64,000 bases of DNA from contig CALJGI010000005.1 of the NCBI GenBank assembly GCA_938074045.1, positions 1-64,000 on the forward strand, written 5' to 3'. The DNA is from an uncultured Halieaceae bacterium (GTDB taxonomy: Bacteria; Pseudomonadota; Gammaproteobacteria; Pseudomonadales; Halieaceae). The notes under the pieces were generated by a model. It was not told the origin of the DNA, made no database searches, and worked only from the letters and a program-made list of their open reading frames with translations. The position numbers and the translations under genes were made by a program. Positions 9,441 through 19,379 of the stretch are shown in pieces; position 1 is the first letter of the stretch; each line of letters opens with the position of its first letter.

Positions 9441-9854
9441 ATGTTACAACCAAAGCGTACTAAGTTCAGAAAACAGCAGAAGCTGCGTAATCGCGGCCTG
9501 GCACATCGCGGCAGTAAAGTGAGCTTCGGTGAGTATGGCCTCAAGGCAACCGGTCGAGGGCGTATTACGGCCCGGCAGATCGAGGCAGCTCGTCGAGCCA
9601 TGACCCGCCATATCAAGCGGGGCGGGAAAATCTGGATTCGAGTGTTCCCGGACAAGCCAATAACCGGCAAGCCTCTCGAGGTTCGTCAGGGTAAAGGCAA
9701 GGGTAATGTCGAATACTGGGTAGCCCAGATCAAGCCCGGCAAAATGCTTTACGAGGTACAGGGTGTGCCCGAGTCGCTGGCACGGGAAGCGTTTGCGCTT
9801 GCTTCCGCGAAAATTCCTGTACCAACCACTTTTGTTAAACGGTCGGTGATGTGA
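9441..9854 (+). CDS. rplP: 50S ribosomal protein L16
   Basis: A 137-residue L16, which organises the tRNA-binding sites of the large subunit. [14 protein letters not shown], a basic [15 protein letters not shown] and MGKGKG-like ([14 protein letters not shown]) segments are present. The stop TGA shares its last base with the rpmC start. Confidence 0.98.
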   Translation: MLQPKRTKFRKQQKLRNRGLAHRGSKVSFGEYGLKATGRGRITARQIEAARRAMTRHIKRGGKIWIRVFPDKPITGKPLEVRQGKGKGNVEYWVAQIKPGKMLYEVQGVPESLAREAFALASAKIPVPTTFVKRSVM

Positions 9855-10045
9855 TGAAAGGCAGTGATTTGCGAGACAAGACGGTAGAAGAGCTCAAGAC
9901 AGAGCTTCTGTCGCTGAGTGAACAACGATTCAAACTGCGGATGCAGCACGCGACAGGACAGCTGGGTCAGACCCATCTGTTGAAGGAAACCCAGAAAGAT
10001 ATTGCGCGGTTGAAAACAGTGCTCAGAGAAAAGGTAGGTAACTAG
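9854..10045 (+). CDS. rpmC: 50S ribosomal protein L29
   Basis: A 63-residue L29, a two-helix protein near the tunnel exit. [19 protein letters not shown] and [18 protein letters not shown] are typical. ATG 9854 is chosen because it gives exactly the E. coli length. A GTG at 9851 is in frame one codon earlier. Start and rplP stop overlap as TGATG. Confidence 0.96.
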   Translation: MKGSDLRDKTVEELKTELLSLSEQRFKLRMQHATGQLGQTHLLKETQKDIARLKTVLREKVGN

Positions 10046-10047
10046 AC

Positions 10048-10314
10048 ATGTCGGAAACAGGTAATACCGTGCGTACGGCAACCGGCAGGGTCGTCAGTAA
10101 CAAGGCTGATAAAACGATTACCATATTGGTGGAGCGTCGGGTTAAGCACCCTGTGTATGGCAAGTTCATAACACGCTCTTCAAAGATTCATGCACACGAC
10201 GAAAACAACGAGTGCAACATGGGTGACGTGGTTACCGTGGCCGAGACTCGACCCATTTCCAAGCTGAAGACCTGGAAATTGTTGCGGGTTGATGAAGCCG
10301 TGGCGAAGGTATAG
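10048..10314 (+). CDS. rpsQ: 30S ribosomal protein S17
   Basis: An 88-residue S17, an early 16S rRNA binder. [30 protein letters not shown] is the family core, read here in part, and [21 protein letters not shown] is the second conserved part. It closes the S10-operon set before rplN. Confidence 0.98.
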   Translation: MSETGNTVRTATGRVVSNKADKTITILVERRVKHPVYGKFITRSSKIHAHDENNECNMGDVVTVAETRPISKLKTWKLLRVDEAVAKV

Positions 10315-10327
10315 GAAAGCGGATTTT

Positions 10328-10349
10328 GCTCATCGTTAATCCGATGGGC
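10328..10349 (+). other. Hairpin between rpsQ and rplN
   Basis: GCTCATCG (10328-10335) pairs with CGATGGGC (10342-10349), an 8-base-pair stem with one G-T wobble and a six-base loop, in the 51-base gap at the S10/spc operon boundary. No T tract follows, so read-through is expected. It may be an RNA-processing or regulatory element of the spc operon. Confidence 0.45.
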
Positions 10350-10365
10350 GCGATGGAGTTAGAAA

Positions 10366-10734
10366 ATGATTCAGACACAGTCGTATTTGGATGTCGCAGA
10401 TAACAGCGGTGCTCGCCGCGTGATGTGCATCAAGGTGTTGGGTGGTTCACATCGCCGCTATGCCCGTGTAGGTGACCTGATCAAAGTGACGGTTAAAGAA
10501 GCTATCCCCCGGGGCAAGGTTAAGAAGGGCCAGGTGATGACTGCGGTAGTAGTCCGCACCAAGAAGGGTGTGCGGCGTCCCGATGGTTCGCTGATTCGCT
10601 TTGATGATAATGCGGCGGTGCTGCTGAATGCACAGGACGCACCTATCGGTACCCGTATTTTTGGCCCGGTGACTCGCGAGCTTCGCAGCGAAAAGTTTAT
10701 GAAGATTATTTCTCTGGCCCCAGAAGTACTGTAA
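10366..10734 (+). CDS. rplN: 50S ribosomal protein L14
   Basis: A 122-residue L14 at the subunit interface. [27 protein letters not shown] and [27 protein letters not shown] are diagnostic in their conserved parts. It is the first gene of the spc-type operon. Confidence 0.98.
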   Translation: MIQTQSYLDVADNSGARRVMCIKVLGGSHRRYARVGDLIKVTVKEAIPRGKVKKGQVMTAVVVRTKKGVRRPDGSLIRFDDNAAVLLNAQDAPIGTRIFGPVTRELRSEKFMKIISLAPEVL

Positions 10735-10766
10735 CTGGCGGCCGGGAAGGCAGGAGAAAGCATAAC

Positions 10767-11081
10767 ATGCGCAAGATCAAATGTGATGACGAGGTGATTA
10801 TCCTCGCCGGAAAAGATAAGGGAAAGCGTGGCAAGGTACGCCAGGTGCGTGATGATGGCCGCCTGCTTGTAACAGGCATCAATATGGTGAAACGCCACAC
10901 CAAGCCAAACCCGAACCTGGGTGTTCAGGGCGGAATCGTAGAAAAGGAATCCGCAATTGATGCTTCCAACGTGGCAATTTTTAATCCGGAAACCAATAAG
11001 GCTGACCGGGTGAGTATCAAAATAGACGGTGACACGAAGACTCGCGTCTTCAAATCCAGCGGCGCAGCGATCGACGCTTGA
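10767..11081 (+). CDS. rplX: 50S ribosomal protein L24
   Basis: A 104-residue L24, an assembly initiator. The KOW motif is seen in [28 protein letters not shown] follows. Length equals that of E. coli. Confidence 0.98.
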   Translation: MRKIKCDDEVIILAGKDKGKRGKVRQVRDDGRLLVTGINMVKRHTKPNPNLGVQGGIVEKESAIDASNVAIFNPETNKADRVSIKIDGDTKTRVFKSSGAAIDA

Positions 11082-11098
11082 GTCCACAGGTAAAGAAC

Positions 11099-11638
11099 AT
11101 GGCAAATTTAAAAGAAGTTTATCGCAACGAACTGGCCGGCAAGATCAAGGAAGAGCTGGGGCTGGGCAATGTGATGGAAGTACCACGCATCTCCAAGATC
11201 ACACTGAACATGGGTGTGGGTGAGGCTATCGGCGACAAAAAAGTCCTCGAGAACGCACTGAAGGACCTGGAGCAGATTGCGGGTCAGAAGCCCGTTGTCA
11301 CCAAAGCACGCCGATCCATCGCTGGATTCAAGGTACGTGAAGGTTGGCCCGTGGGCTGCAAAGTAACTTTGCGCGGCGAGCGTATGTATGAGTTTTTTGA
11401 GCGACTCATCGCCATCGCCATACCGCGGATTCGAGATTTTCGCGGTATCAGCCCCAAGTCCTTCGACGGGCGCGGCAACTTTGCCATGGGCGTAAATGAG
11501 CAGATCATATTTCCGGAAATCGATTACGACAAGGTTGATGCCCTGCGCGGACTGGACATAACGATTACCACGACTGCAAAAGACGATGATGAAGGCCGCG
11601 CGCTGTTGCGAGCTTTCAACTTTCCTCTGAAGAGCTGA
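11099..11638 (+). CDS. rplE: 50S ribosomal protein L5
   Basis: A 179-residue L5 that binds 5S rRNA. The start is ATG 11099 ([12 protein letters not shown]), giving the exact E. coli length. An earlier in-frame start at 11078 would overlap rplX and add unrelated residues. [30 protein letters not shown] and [18 protein letters not shown] are conserved. In E. coli, S8 represses the spc operon near this start; I did not resolve that structure here. Confidence 0.97.
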   Translation: MANLKEVYRNELAGKIKEELGLGNVMEVPRISKITLNMGVGEAIGDKKVLENALKDLEQIAGQKPVVTKARRSIAGFKVREGWPVGCKVTLRGERMYEFFERLIAIAIPRIRDFRGISPKSFDGRGNFAMGVNEQIIFPEIDYDKVDALRGLDITITTTAKDDDEGRALLRAFNFPLKS

Positions 11639-11652
11639 GAGAGATAGTAATT

Positions 11653-11958
11653 ATGGCTAAGAATTCAATGATCGCGAGAGAGAAGAAGCGTGAGCGTACC
11701 GTCGCCCGCTTTGCGGCCAAACGCGCGGAGATAAAAGCGATACTGAAGGATGTAAACGCTAGTGATGACGAGAAATGGGACGCCCAGATCCGTCTGCAGA
11801 AGCTGCCCCGGGACGCGAGCCCCGTGCGTCAGCGCACCCGCTGCCAGATAACGGGTAGACCCAACGCCGTATACCGGAAGTTTGGTCTTTGTCGGAATAA
11901 GTTGCGCGAAGCTGCGATGCGCGGTGATGTACCCGGACTGGTCAAGGCCAGCTGGTAA
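11653..11958 (+). CDS. rpsN: 30S ribosomal protein S14 (zinc-free type)
   Basis: A 101-residue long-form S14 without the paired CxxC zinc motifs of the short form. [20 protein letters not shown] and [20 protein letters not shown] are typical. Confidence 0.98.
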   Translation: MAKNSMIAREKKRERTVARFAAKRAEIKAILKDVNASDDEKWDAQIRLQKLPRDASPVRQRTRCQITGRPNAVYRKFGLCRNKLREAAMRGDVPGLVKASW

Positions 11959-11966
11959 CGGAAAGA

Positions 11967-11994
11967 GTTGATGATGTGGCTATGCCTCATCAAC
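11967..11994 (+). other. Perfect hairpin before rpsH
   Basis: GTTGATGA (11967-11974) and TCATCAAC (11987-11994) form a perfect 8-base-pair stem around a 12-base loop, in the 54-base gap between rpsN and rpsH. It is not followed by a T tract. Its position just upstream of the S8 gene makes an autoregulatory role conceivable, but the known S8 site of E. coli lies elsewhere (near rplE). Confidence 0.45.
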
Positions 11995-12012
11995 ACAGGA
12001 GCTGAATAGATT

Positions 12013-12408
12013 ATGAGTATGCAAGATCCAATGTCCGATATGCTCACCCGCATTCGTAACGCGCAAATGGCGGGCAAGCCTGACGTAGAGATGCCGTCTT
12101 CAACGCAGAAAGTCGCTGTATGTGCAGTGTTGAAAGATGAAGGTTACATCGGTGAGTACCGGGTAGAAGAGCAGGGTGCCAAAGCCAATTTGAAGATTGA
12201 ACTGCGGTACCACAATGGTAAGCCAGTAATAGCAGAGCTGGATCGCGTCAGCCGCCCAGGATTGCGCACCTACAAGGGCACTGGTGAATTGCCAACGGTT
12301 CGCAATGGTCTTGGTATTGCCATTGTTTCTACCAGTAGGGGTGTTATGACCGAGCGAGCTGCCAGGGCAGCTGGTGTTGGTGGTGAGGTACTGTGCACAG
12401 TTTTCTGA
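12013..12408 (+). CDS. rpsH: 30S ribosomal protein S8
   Basis: A 131-residue S8, which binds helix 21 of 16S rRNA and in E. coli represses the spc operon. [18 protein letters not shown] opens it and [20 protein letters not shown] is the signature. Confidence 0.98.
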   Translation: MSMQDPMSDMLTRIRNAQMAGKPDVEMPSSTQKVAVCAVLKDEGYIGEYRVEEQGAKANLKIELRYHNGKPVIAELDRVSRPGLRTYKGTGELPTVRNGLGIAIVSTSRGVMTERAARAAGVGGEVLCTVF

Positions 12409-12438
12409 GCACAGATAATATTTTAAAGAGCAAAGACC

Positions 12439-12972
12439 ATGTCCAGAATTGCAAATAATCCAATCGAAATTCCGAACGGTGTGCAGATTTCCGTTGACGG
12501 CCAGAATGTGTCGGTCAAGGGTGCCAAAGGAAAAATGGAGCTTGTCCTGCACAACGGCGTAGAGCTGACGCAGGAAGATAATCAGCTGACCTTCGCGGCG
12601 CGAGGCAAGGGCAAAACAGCACTGGCCATGTCAGGGACCTCGCGGTCACTGGTTAATAACATGGTGGTTGGTGTGTCCCAGGGCTTCGAAAAGAAGCTGC
12701 AGTTGAACGGGGTAGGTTATCGGGCAAAAGCATCTGGCAAGACTTTGAATCTGACGCTTGGCTTCTCGCACCCCATTGACTACACACTGCCGGAAGGTAT
12801 TGACGTTGAAACACCTACGCAGACCGAAATCGTGGTGAGTGGAGTCGACAAGCAGAAAGTTGGACAGGCTGCTGCCGAAATACGGGCGTTCCGCCCACCA
12901 GAGCCCTACAAGGGTAAAGGTGTTCGTTACGCTGATGAATATGTACGTCGCAAAGAAGCGAAGAAGAAGTAG
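12439..12972 (+). CDS. rplF: 50S ribosomal protein L6
   Basis: A 177-residue L6, equal in length to E. coli, near the factor-binding centre. [15 protein letters not shown] and the signature [12 protein letters not shown] and [14 protein letters not shown] are clear. Confidence 0.98.
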   Translation: MSRIANNPIEIPNGVQISVDGQNVSVKGAKGKMELVLHNGVELTQEDNQLTFAARGKGKTALAMSGTSRSLVNNMVVGVSQGFEKKLQLNGVGYRAKASGKTLNLTLGFSHPIDYTLPEGIDVETPTQTEIVVSGVDKQKVGQAAAEIRAFRPPEPYKGKGVRYADEYVRRKEAKKK

Positions 12973-12981
12973 GTCAGGATT

Positions 12982-13332
12982 ATGAGCGTAAAAAGAGACT
13001 CCCGATTGCGCAGAGCGCGCAGGAGCAGAAACAAAATGCGCGAACTCGGCGTCAACCGACTGAGCGTACATCGTACTCCGCGGCATATATACGCGCAGGT
13101 GTTGTCACCTGCTGGCGATGCTGTTTTGGCCAGCGCGTCAACTTTGGATTCTAGCCTGCGTGGAGGCAGCACCGGCAACGTCGATGCGGCCACAGCGGTA
13201 GGCAAATTAATCGCTGAGCGCGCGAAAGATGCGGGCGTGGAAAAGGTAGCGTTCGATCGCAGCGGTTTCAAATATCACGGTCGCGTTCGAGCTCTTGCCG
13301 ATGCTGCCCGTGAGAGTGGATTGGATTTCTAG
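12982..13332 (+). CDS. rplR: 50S ribosomal protein L18
   Basis: A 116-residue L18, a 5S rRNA binder. [31 protein letters not shown] and [22 protein letters not shown] are recognised in part. Confidence 0.98.
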   Translation: MSVKRDSRLRRARRSRNKMRELGVNRLSVHRTPRHIYAQVLSPAGDAVLASASTLDSSLRGGSTGNVDAATAVGKLIAERAKDAGVEKVAFDRSGFKYHGRVRALADAARESGLDF

Positions 13333-13343
13333 GACTTATCGCT

Positions 13344-13856
13344 ATGGCATTTAAAGAGCAGCAAGATCCGAACAACACCGAAGGCCTGCAGGAAAAGCTG
13401 GTTCAGGTGAACCGAGTAGCCAAGGTGGTGAAAGGCGGCCGGATATTTGGTTTTACAGCGCTGACCGTGGTGGGCGATGGTAATGGCAAAGTTGGCTTCG
13501 GTCGCGGCAAAGCACGAGAAGTGCCAGTCGCTATTCAGAAGGCTATGGAAGCCGCGCGCCGCAACATGATCCAGGTCGACCTGGCCGACGGTACGATTCA
13601 GTACCCGATCAAGGCAAGACATGGCGCTTCCAAGGTATACATGCAGCCAGCATCTGAAGGTACCGGCGTTATTGCTGGTGGTGCGATGCGGGCAGTGCTT
13701 GAAATCGCCGGCGTGCACAACGTTCTGGCCAAGTGCTATGGCTCAACCAACCCGGTGAACGTCGTACGGGCGACTTTCAATGGTCTGAAAGAAATGGCCT
13801 CTCCGGAAGATATCGCTGCGAAACGTGGCAAAACTGTCGAAGAAATTCTGGCTTAA
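13344..13856 (+). CDS. rpsE: 30S ribosomal protein S5
   Basis: A 170-residue S5, important for decoding fidelity. The dsRBD-like signature is [39 protein letters not shown] and [18 protein letters not shown] follow in conserved order. Confidence 0.98.
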   Translation: MAFKEQQDPNNTEGLQEKLVQVNRVAKVVKGGRIFGFTALTVVGDGNGKVGFGRGKAREVPVAIQKAMEAARRNMIQVDLADGTIQYPIKARHGASKVYMQPASEGTGVIAGGAMRAVLEIAGVHNVLAKCYGSTNPVNVVRATFNGLKEMASPEDIAAKRGKTVEEILA

Positions 13857-13872
13857 GCGGGCGGAACTGGAT

Positions 13873-14055
13873 ATGGCAAAAGCAATGATCAAGGTCACCC
13901 AGGTGCGCAGCACCAACGGTCGACTGAAAAATCACAAAGCCTGTGTCGCTGGCCTGGGCCTGCGTCGCATTGGCCAGACGGTGGAAGTTGAAGACACGCC
14001 GTCTGTTCGCGGCATGATCAATAAAGTGAATTACCTGCTCAAGGTTGAGGAATAG
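13873..14055 (+). CDS. rpmD: 50S ribosomal protein L30
   Basis: A 60-residue L30, matching the E. coli length of 59. The start is ATG 13873 ([13 protein letters not shown]). [21 protein letters not shown] is the family core. A longer reading from 13825 would run into rpsE and is rejected. Confidence 0.97.
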   Translation: MAKAMIKVTQVRSTNGRLKNHKACVAGLGLRRIGQTVEVEDTPSVRGMINKVNYLLKVEE

Positions 14056-14059
14056 GAAA

Positions 14060-14509
14060 ATGACCTCTGACGCGATGAAACTGAATACGCTGTCTCCAGC
14101 AAAGGGCCGCCGCAAGGCCGCCAAGCGGGTGGGACGCGGTATCGGCAGTGGCCTGGGCAAGACCTGTGGTCGCGGTCACAAAGGACAGAAGTCCCGTTCT
14201 GGCGGAAGCGTACGCCCCGGGTTCGAAGGTGGACAAATGCCTTTGCAGAAGCGGCTGCCAAAGTATGGCTTTACGTCACGCATATCACGCACCACTGCTC
14301 AGGTACGTTTGTCAGAGCTGAATGGTGTCGCAGCCGATGTTATAGATCTGGAAGCGCTGATGGCTGCCGATGTTATCAAGCAGAACAGTTTGCGTGCACG
14401 GGTCTTCCTGTCCGGTGAATTGAACAAGCCCGTGAAATTGCATGGCATTGCAGTTACCAAGGGCGCGCGTGCTGCGATTGAGGCGGCAGGTGGAAGCGTC
14501 GAGGACTAG
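14060..14509 (+). CDS. rplO: 50S ribosomal protein L15
   Basis: A 149-residue L15. [21 protein letters not shown] and [16 protein letters not shown] are diagnostic. ATG 14060 is chosen because GAGGAA lies seven bases upstream. ATG 14075 (MKLNTLSP) is the start by homology to E. coli and cannot be excluded. The TAG stop abuts the secY ATG directly. Confidence 0.95.
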   Translation: MTSDAMKLNTLSPAKGRRKAAKRVGRGIGSGLGKTCGRGHKGQKSRSGGSVRPGFEGGQMPLQKRLPKYGFTSRISRTTAQVRLSELNGVAADVIDLEALMAADVIKQNSLRARVFLSGELNKPVKLHGIAVTKGARAAIEAAGGSVED

Positions 14510-15835
14510 ATGGCCAAGCTTGGACAGCTACCCTCTGTAAACCAGTCAGGACTAGGCGAGCTGTTTGCTCGCCTTCGTTTTGTTTTGCTGGCGATAATTG
14601 TTTATCGCATTGGTACACATATTCCCGTGCCCGGCATCGATCCTGACCAGGTAGCGGCTATGTTTAACCAGAACGAGGGCACCATCCTCGGGCTGGCGAA
14701 TATGTTTAGTGGTGGTGCCCTGGAGCGCATGAGTATTCTGGCGCTGGGCATCATGCCCTACATCTCTGCATCGATCATTATGCAGTTGATGTCTGCGGTA
14801 ACACCGCAGTTAGAACAGTTAAAGAAAGAGGGAGAGTCGGGACGCCGTAAAATCTCCCAGTACACGCGGTACCTCACGGTGGTGCTCGCCCTGGTGCAGG
14901 CGACCGGTATGTCGGTCGGCATGGCGAATCAGGGTATGGCTTACGCGGTAAACCTGTTGTTTTACGTGATTTCCATTACGTCACTGGTAACCGGCGCTGT
15001 ATTTATGATGTGGTTGGGTGAGCAAGTTACAGAGCGTGGTGTTGGCAACGGCATTTCTTTGCTGATATTTGCCGGAATTGTAGCGGGATTACCTGCTGCG
15101 ATTGGCCAGTCCCTGGAGCAGGCGCGCCAGGGTGAGTTAGATATTTTGGTGTTGCTGTTCATGTTGATGCTGGCGGTGGCGGTGATCTACCTGATCATCT
15201 TCATTGAGCGAGGCCAGCGCAGAATTACAGTCAACTATGCCAAGCGTCAGGAGCGCGGCGGGCGAGTTACTCAGCCGCAGTCAAGTCACCTGCCGCTCAA
15301 GGTGAACATGTCCGGTGTAATTCCGGCTATTTTTGCCAGTAGCTTGTTGCTGTTCCCTGCATCTATTGCGCAGTGGTTCGGGTCGTCTGGCGAAGCTGAC
15401 TGGTTGCAGGAAATTGCCCTGGCGATTGGACCGGGCCAGCCATTGAACATTATTTTGTTCACTGTGTTGATTGTATTTTTCTGCTTTTTCTATACGGCAT
15501 TGATGTTCAATCCGGTAGAAGTTGCAGACAACCTGAAACGATCAGGTGCTTTTGTTCCGGGGATTCGTCCCGGACAACAGACCGCCAACTATATAGATGG
15601 CGTGCTGACCAGGTTGACCGTGTTTGGCTCGGCTTACATAGCGATGGTTTGTTTGCTGCCGCAGGCGTTGGTGGTGATGTGGAATGTACCTTTTTATCTA
15701 GGTGGCACCTCATTGCTCATCGTGGTTGTAGTGGTAATGGATTTCATGGCGCAGGTTCAGTCTCACATGGTGTCGCATCAGTACGACGGTGTGATGAAGA
15801 AGGCCAACCTGAAAGGATATGGAAAAAAACGCTGA
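14510..15835 (+). CDS. secY: Protein translocase subunit SecY
   Basis: A 441-residue integral membrane protein forming the SecYEG channel pore, close to 443 in E. coli. Ten hydrophobic segments are visible. Hallmarks are [12 protein letters not shown], the plug-domain region with [30 protein letters not shown], and the cytoplasmic [20 protein letters not shown]. It starts on the base after the rplO stop, so its translation is probably coupled. Confidence 0.98.
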   Translation: MAKLGQLPSVNQSGLGELFARLRFVLLAIIVYRIGTHIPVPGIDPDQVAAMFNQNEGTILGLANMFSGGALERMSILALGIMPYISASIIMQLMSAVTPQLEQLKKEGESGRRKISQYTRYLTVVLALVQATGMSVGMANQGMAYAVNLLFYVISITSLVTGAVFMMWLGEQVTERGVGNGISLLIFAGIVAGLPAAIGQSLEQARQGELDILVLLFMLMLAVAVIYLIIFIERGQRRITVNYAKRQERGGRVTQPQSSHLPLKVNMSGVIPAIFASSLLLFPASIAQWFGSSGEADWLQEIALAIGPGQPLNIILFTVLIVFFCFFYTALMFNPVEVADNLKRSGAFVPGIRPGQQTANYIDGVLTRLTVFGSAYIAMVCLLPQALVVMWNVPFYLGGTSLLIVVVVVMDFMAQVQSHMVSHQYDGVMKKANLKGYGKKR

Positions 15836-15871
15836 CAGGTGTGTGAAACCGTCAGGGTCTGGAGAGAAGAG

Positions 15872-15988
15872 ATGAAAGTAAGAGCATCGGTCAAAAAAAT
15901 GTGCCGCAACTGCAAGGTCGTACGTCGCAAGGGTGTCGTTCGAGTGATATGCAAAGCTGAGCCACGCCATAAACAGCGTCAGGGTTAA
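15872..15988 (+). CDS. rpmJ: 50S ribosomal protein L36 (zinc-binding form)
   Basis: A 38-residue protein, [20 protein letters not shown] followed by [18 protein letters not shown]. The zinc ligands Cys11, Cys14, Cys27 and His33 are all present, so this is the zinc-containing (C+) paralogue. GGAGAGAAG lies just upstream. As in Pseudomonas and E. coli it follows secY and ends the spc operon. Confidence 0.97.
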   Translation: MKVRASVKKMCRNCKVVRRKGVVRVICKAEPRHKQRQG

Positions 15989-16033
15989 GCAGGGGCAGGA
16001 ATAGTGAATACGCACGTAAGTGCTTGTTCGAAG

Positions 16034-16062
16034 TTGAAATTTTAAAATTGTAACGCTAGAAT
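16034..16062 (+). promoter_or_regulatory. Sigma70-type promoter of the alpha operon
   Basis: TTGAAA (16034-16039) and TAGAAT (16057-16062) are spaced by 17 bases in an A/T-rich patch between rpmJ and rpsM. This would start an independent transcript for rpsM-rpsK-rpsD-rpoA-rplQ with a leader of about 120 bases. Confidence 0.7.
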
Positions 16063-16087
16063 GCTGCGCCCTTCGCAGCGGTCACCA

Positions 16088-16188
16088 GCGGTAGAGATTA
16101 CGTCCTTCAGGACGGAGACCGCCGGACCAAACAGGGGCACGCAAGAAGCGAACAAAGAGTACCCCGGCTAGGGGAACGGAGAAACTGG
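16088..16188 (+). promoter_or_regulatory. Structured leader of rpsM, candidate S4-responsive alpha-operon element
   Basis: The leader contains a hairpin CGTCC/GGACG (16101-16114, TTCA loop) nested inside GCGGT (16088-16092) with ACCGC (16118-16122). Further on, CCCC (16162-16165) can pair with GGGG at 16171-16174 or with GGGG at 16134-16137. Such alternative pairing next to the ribosome site recalls the S4-bound pseudoknot of the E. coli alpha operon. The similarity is structural only; I cannot match the primary sequence. Confidence 0.4.
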
Positions 16189-16545
16189 ATGGCTCGAATA
16201 GCTGGTGTCAATATTCCGGATAACAAGCACGCTGTTATCTCATTGACCTATATCTACGGGGTTGGTCGGACCACCGCGAAGCAACTGTGCGCGGCAACGG
16301 GTATCGGCGAGCAGAACAAGATTGGTGAACTTACGGAAGCAGAGATGGATTCACTGCGTTCCGAAGTGGCAAAAATGACCATCGAAGGTGATTTGCGCCG
16401 GGAAGTTTCCATGAACATCAAGCGTCTCATGGATCTGGGGTGTAATCGTGGTCTGCGTCACCGTAAGGGCCTGCCCCTGCGGGGTCAAAGAACCAAGACC
16501 AATGCGAGAACCCGCAAAGGTCCGCGGAAACCAATCCGCAAATAA
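16189..16545 (+). CDS. rpsM: 30S ribosomal protein S13
   Basis: A 118-residue S13 of the small-subunit head, bridging to the large subunit. [20 protein letters not shown] and the C-terminal [20 protein letters not shown] are diagnostic. GGAG is eight bases before the ATG. Confidence 0.98.
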   Translation: MARIAGVNIPDNKHAVISLTYIYGVGRTTAKQLCAATGIGEQNKIGELTEAEMDSLRSEVAKMTIEGDLRREVSMNIKRLMDLGCNRGLRHRKGLPLRGQRTKTNARTRKGPRKPIRK

Positions 16546-16564
16546 ACATCACAATTTAGTGTAG

Positions 16565-16580
16565 CTGCACCAAAGTGCAG
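16565..16580 (+). other. Perfect hairpin between rpsM and rpsK
   Basis: CTGCAC (16565-16570) and GTGCAG (16575-16580) close on a CAAA tetraloop in the 61-base gap. No T tract follows. It is probably an mRNA stability or processing element within the alpha operon. Confidence 0.45.
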
Positions 16581-16606
16581 TGACGATATTAAATTAGGAA
16601 GCAATT

Positions 16607-16999
16607 ATGGCTAAGCCAGGTGCGAAAACAACTCGCAAAAAAATTACCAAGACAGTAGTCGACGGTGTGGCACATGTACATGCGTCGTTCAACAACACAA
16701 TCGTGACCATTACCGATCGCCAGGGCAATACGCTCAGCTGGGCAACTGCTGGTGGTTCAGGTTTTCGTGGTTCCCGGAAAAGCACTCCATTCGCAGCGCA
16801 GATTGCGGCTGAGCGAGCCGGAGAAGCAGCCAAGGAATATGGATTGCAAAATCTGGATGTCCAGGTCAAGGGTCCTGGCCCCGGTCGCGAATCAGCAGTG
16901 CGGGCATTGAATGCCTGTGGCTACAAAATTTCTAACATCACCGACGTCACTCCGATTCCGCATAACGGCTGTCGTCCACCCAAGAAACGTCGTGTGTAA
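16607..16999 (+). CDS. rpsK: 30S ribosomal protein S11
   Basis: A 130-residue S11 of the platform. [20 protein letters not shown] and the signature [19 protein letters not shown] and [17 protein letters not shown] are clear. Confidence 0.98.
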   Translation: MAKPGAKTTRKKITKTVVDGVAHVHASFNNTIVTITDRQGNTLSWATAGGSGFRGSRKSTPFAAQIAAERAGEAAKEYGLQNLDVQVKGPGPGRESAVRALNACGYKISNITDVTPIPHNGCRPPKKRRV

Positions 17000-17019
17000 G
17001 CGGATCAGGAGCAGATATA

Positions 17020-17640
17020 ATGGCTAGATATACAGGTCCCAAGTGCAAGCTGGCACGTCGCGAAGGCACTGACTTGTTCCTCAAGAGTGGCGTACGCTCT
17101 CTGGAATCCAAGTGCAAAGCAGAAAACATTCCCGGACAGCATGGCGCGCGTCGCTCACGCTTGTCTGACTATGGTGTGCAGTTGCGCGAAAAGCAGAAAG
17201 TCCGCCGTATTTACGGTGTATTGGAAAAGCAATTTCGCAACTATTACAAAGAAGCGGCCCGGCAGACAGGCGCAACCGGCGAAAACCTGCTCGTATTGCT
17301 TGAATCCCGTCTTGATAACGTGGTGTACCGCATGGGTTTTGGTGCGACACGCGCTGAGGCACGTCAATTGGTTGCACACCGTTCTATCCTGGTTAACGGT
17401 GCGTCAGTCAATATCCCTTCTTACAAGGTTAAGCCCGGTGATGTAATTTCATTGCGCGAAAAGGCCAAGAAGCAACTGCGTGTGCAGTCTTCACTGGCGC
17501 TGGCCGCTCAACGTGGCGATCCCGAGTGGGTAGATGTGAACGTGGAAAAGCTGGAAGGAACATTCAAGGCCTATCCAGAGCGCGACGATCTTCCCTCGGA
17601 AATCAATGAGAGCTTGATTGTGGAGCTGTACTCCAAGTAA
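17020..17640 (+). CDS. rpsD: 30S ribosomal protein S4
   Basis: A 206-residue S4, a primary 16S rRNA binder and, in E. coli, the repressor of this operon. [20 protein letters not shown] and the S4 RNA-binding domain [20 protein letters not shown] are conserved. Length equals E. coli. Confidence 0.98.
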   Translation: MARYTGPKCKLARREGTDLFLKSGVRSLESKCKAENIPGQHGARRSRLSDYGVQLREKQKVRRIYGVLEKQFRNYYKEAARQTGATGENLLVLLESRLDNVVYRMGFGATRAEARQLVAHRSILVNGASVNIPSYKVKPGDVISLREKAKKQLRVQSSLALAAQRGDPEWVDVNVEKLEGTFKAYPERDDLPSEINESLIVELYSK

Positions 17641-17694
17641 GGGAGTGCTCGGATCTAATCAGAGTCTATTAACAGACAGAACACAGGTGCCAAT

Positions 17695-18699
17695 ATGCAT
17701 AGTGCAGTCAACGAATTTCTAACCCCGCGTTTGATAAACGTAGACGAGATCAGTACTACCCGAGCACGGGTAACTCTCGAGCCGCTGGAGCGTGGATTTG
17801 GACATACGCTGGGTAACGCCCTGCGTCGGATTCTACTTTCATCCATGCCTGGGTGTGCCATTGTCGAAGCAGAGATCGACGGTGTTTTGCACGAATACAG
17901 CTCGATCGAAGGTGTTCAGGAAGACGTCATCGAGATTCTGCTTAACCTGAAGGGTGTGGCTATTGTCATGCACGGCAAGGACGAGGTAGAACTTTCCCTG
18001 AGCAAAAGCGGTGCCGGTCCTGTAACAGCTGGTGATATCCAGACCGATCATGAAGTAGAGATCAAGAACCCTGAGCACATTATCTGCCACCTGAACGGCG
18101 ATGCCGGTATTAACATCCGACTGACGATACAGCGTGGTCGCGGTTATTCACCCGCGGATTCCCGGGAAAACCCGGAAGAAGAGACAAAGGCCATTGGCCG
18201 GCTGCAGCTGGACGCTACATTCAGTCCTGTATATCGCGTTTCTTACGTGGTTGAGAGCGCTCGTGTAGAACAGCGCACAGACCTGGACAAGCTGGTACTT
18301 GATCTAGAGACCAACGGCACCCTCGACCCTGAAGAAGCTATTCGTCGGGCGGCCACTATTCTGCAGCAGCAGTTGGCTGTGTTTGTTGACCTCGAAAGTG
18401 AGAAAGAAGTTGAGTACGCTGAAGAAGAAGATGAAGTTGATCCGATTCTGTTGCGTCCGGTCGACGATCTGGAGCTCACTGTACGATCTGCAAACTGCCT
18501 GAAGGCAGAAAATATTTATTACATCGGCGACCTGGTGCAACGTACCGAGGTAGAGCTGCTCAAAACCCCGAACCTGGGCAAGAAGTCACTGACCGAGATC
18601 AAAGACGTGCTCGCATCACGCGGATTGTCCCTTGGTATGCGTCTGGATAACTGGCCACCCGCCAGCCTGCGCAACGACGACCGCGTACTGAGTGCCTGA
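17695..18699 (+). CDS. rpoA: DNA-directed RNA polymerase subunit alpha
   Basis: A 334-residue alpha subunit. The N-terminal assembly domain (about 1-235) includes [20 protein letters not shown]. An acidic linker (about 236-255, rich in Glu and Asp) leads to the C-terminal domain that contacts UP elements and activators, with [20 protein letters not shown] and [20 protein letters not shown]. It is a few residues longer than E. coli (329). Confidence 0.98.
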   Translation: MHSAVNEFLTPRLINVDEISTTRARVTLEPLERGFGHTLGNALRRILLSSMPGCAIVEAEIDGVLHEYSSIEGVQEDVIEILLNLKGVAIVMHGKDEVELSLSKSGAGPVTAGDIQTDHEVEIKNPEHIICHLNGDAGINIRLTIQRGRGYSPADSRENPEEETKAIGRLQLDATFSPVYRVSYVVESARVEQRTDLDKLVLDLETNGTLDPEEAIRRAATILQQQLAVFVDLESEKEVEYAEEEDEVDPILLRPVDDLELTVRSANCLKAENIYYIGDLVQRTEVELLKTPNLGKKSLTEIKDVLASRGLSLGMRLDNWPPASLRNDDRVLSA

Positions 18700-18745
18700 G
18701 CGGTTCTGTAAACAGAAGCCAGAGATATAGAAAGGAAAATTCGTC

Positions 18746-19138
18746 ATGCGTCATCGTCACAGTGGCCGCCAACTAAATCGGAACAGCTCGCACAGAAAAG
18801 CTATGTTCCGCAATATGACCAGCTCTCTTGTAGAACATGAGCTGATCAAAACTACTTTGCCCAAAGCAAAGGAACTGCGTCGTTATGCAGAGCCTCTGAT
18901 TACGCTGGCAAAGACGGACAGTGTGGCTAATCGTCGCCTGGCTTTCGACCGCACGCGTAGCAAGGAAACAGTCGGTAAGTTGTTTACTGAGCTGGGTCCG
19001 CGTTACCAGGATCGTCCCGGTGGGTACATCCGGATCATGAAGTGTGGTTACCGCACCGGTGATCAGGCACCCATGGCTTATGTTGAGCTGGTTGATCGTC
19101 CCCGCGTGGAGGAGATCGAAGAGGACGATGAGGATTAA
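18746..19138 (+). CDS. rplQ: 50S ribosomal protein L17
   Basis: A 130-residue L17. [20 protein letters not shown] and [17 protein letters not shown] are invariant features. It is the last gene of the alpha operon and is followed by a strong terminator. Confidence 0.98.
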   Translation: MRHRHSGRQLNRNSSHRKAMFRNMTSSLVEHELIKTTLPKAKELRRYAEPLITLAKTDSVANRRLAFDRTRSKETVGKLFTELGPRYQDRPGGYIRIMKCGYRTGDQAPMAYVELVDRPRVEEIEEDDED

Positions 19139-19160
19139 ATCCTGATCGTTTCTGCTTTGA

Positions 19161-19184
19161 AGCCGGGTTGTACCCGGCTTTTTT
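19161..19184 (+). terminator. Intrinsic terminator of the ribosomal cluster
   Basis: AGCCGGGT (19161-19168) and ACCCGGCT (19172-19179) make a perfect 8-base-pair stem with a TGT loop, followed by six T residues. It ends the alpha operon 22 bases after rplQ. The 195 bases between it and tsaD hold no gene I can support. Confidence 0.9.
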
Positions 19185-19379
19185 GTTTCTGAATTTTGGT
19201 CAATACACAGATTTGAATAACCCAGGCGGGGCTTGATTCCATTGCCATCCGTCCTCCGAGCATAATTGATAGGTACGGCCTTAGGCCAAGGCGTAGGCTG
19301 AAAAGTATCTGCCGGACAGAGTGGCCGTGGCAACCGGTTCTCCATTATCATGCGCACTTGTTCACGAGTGGGTAACACC

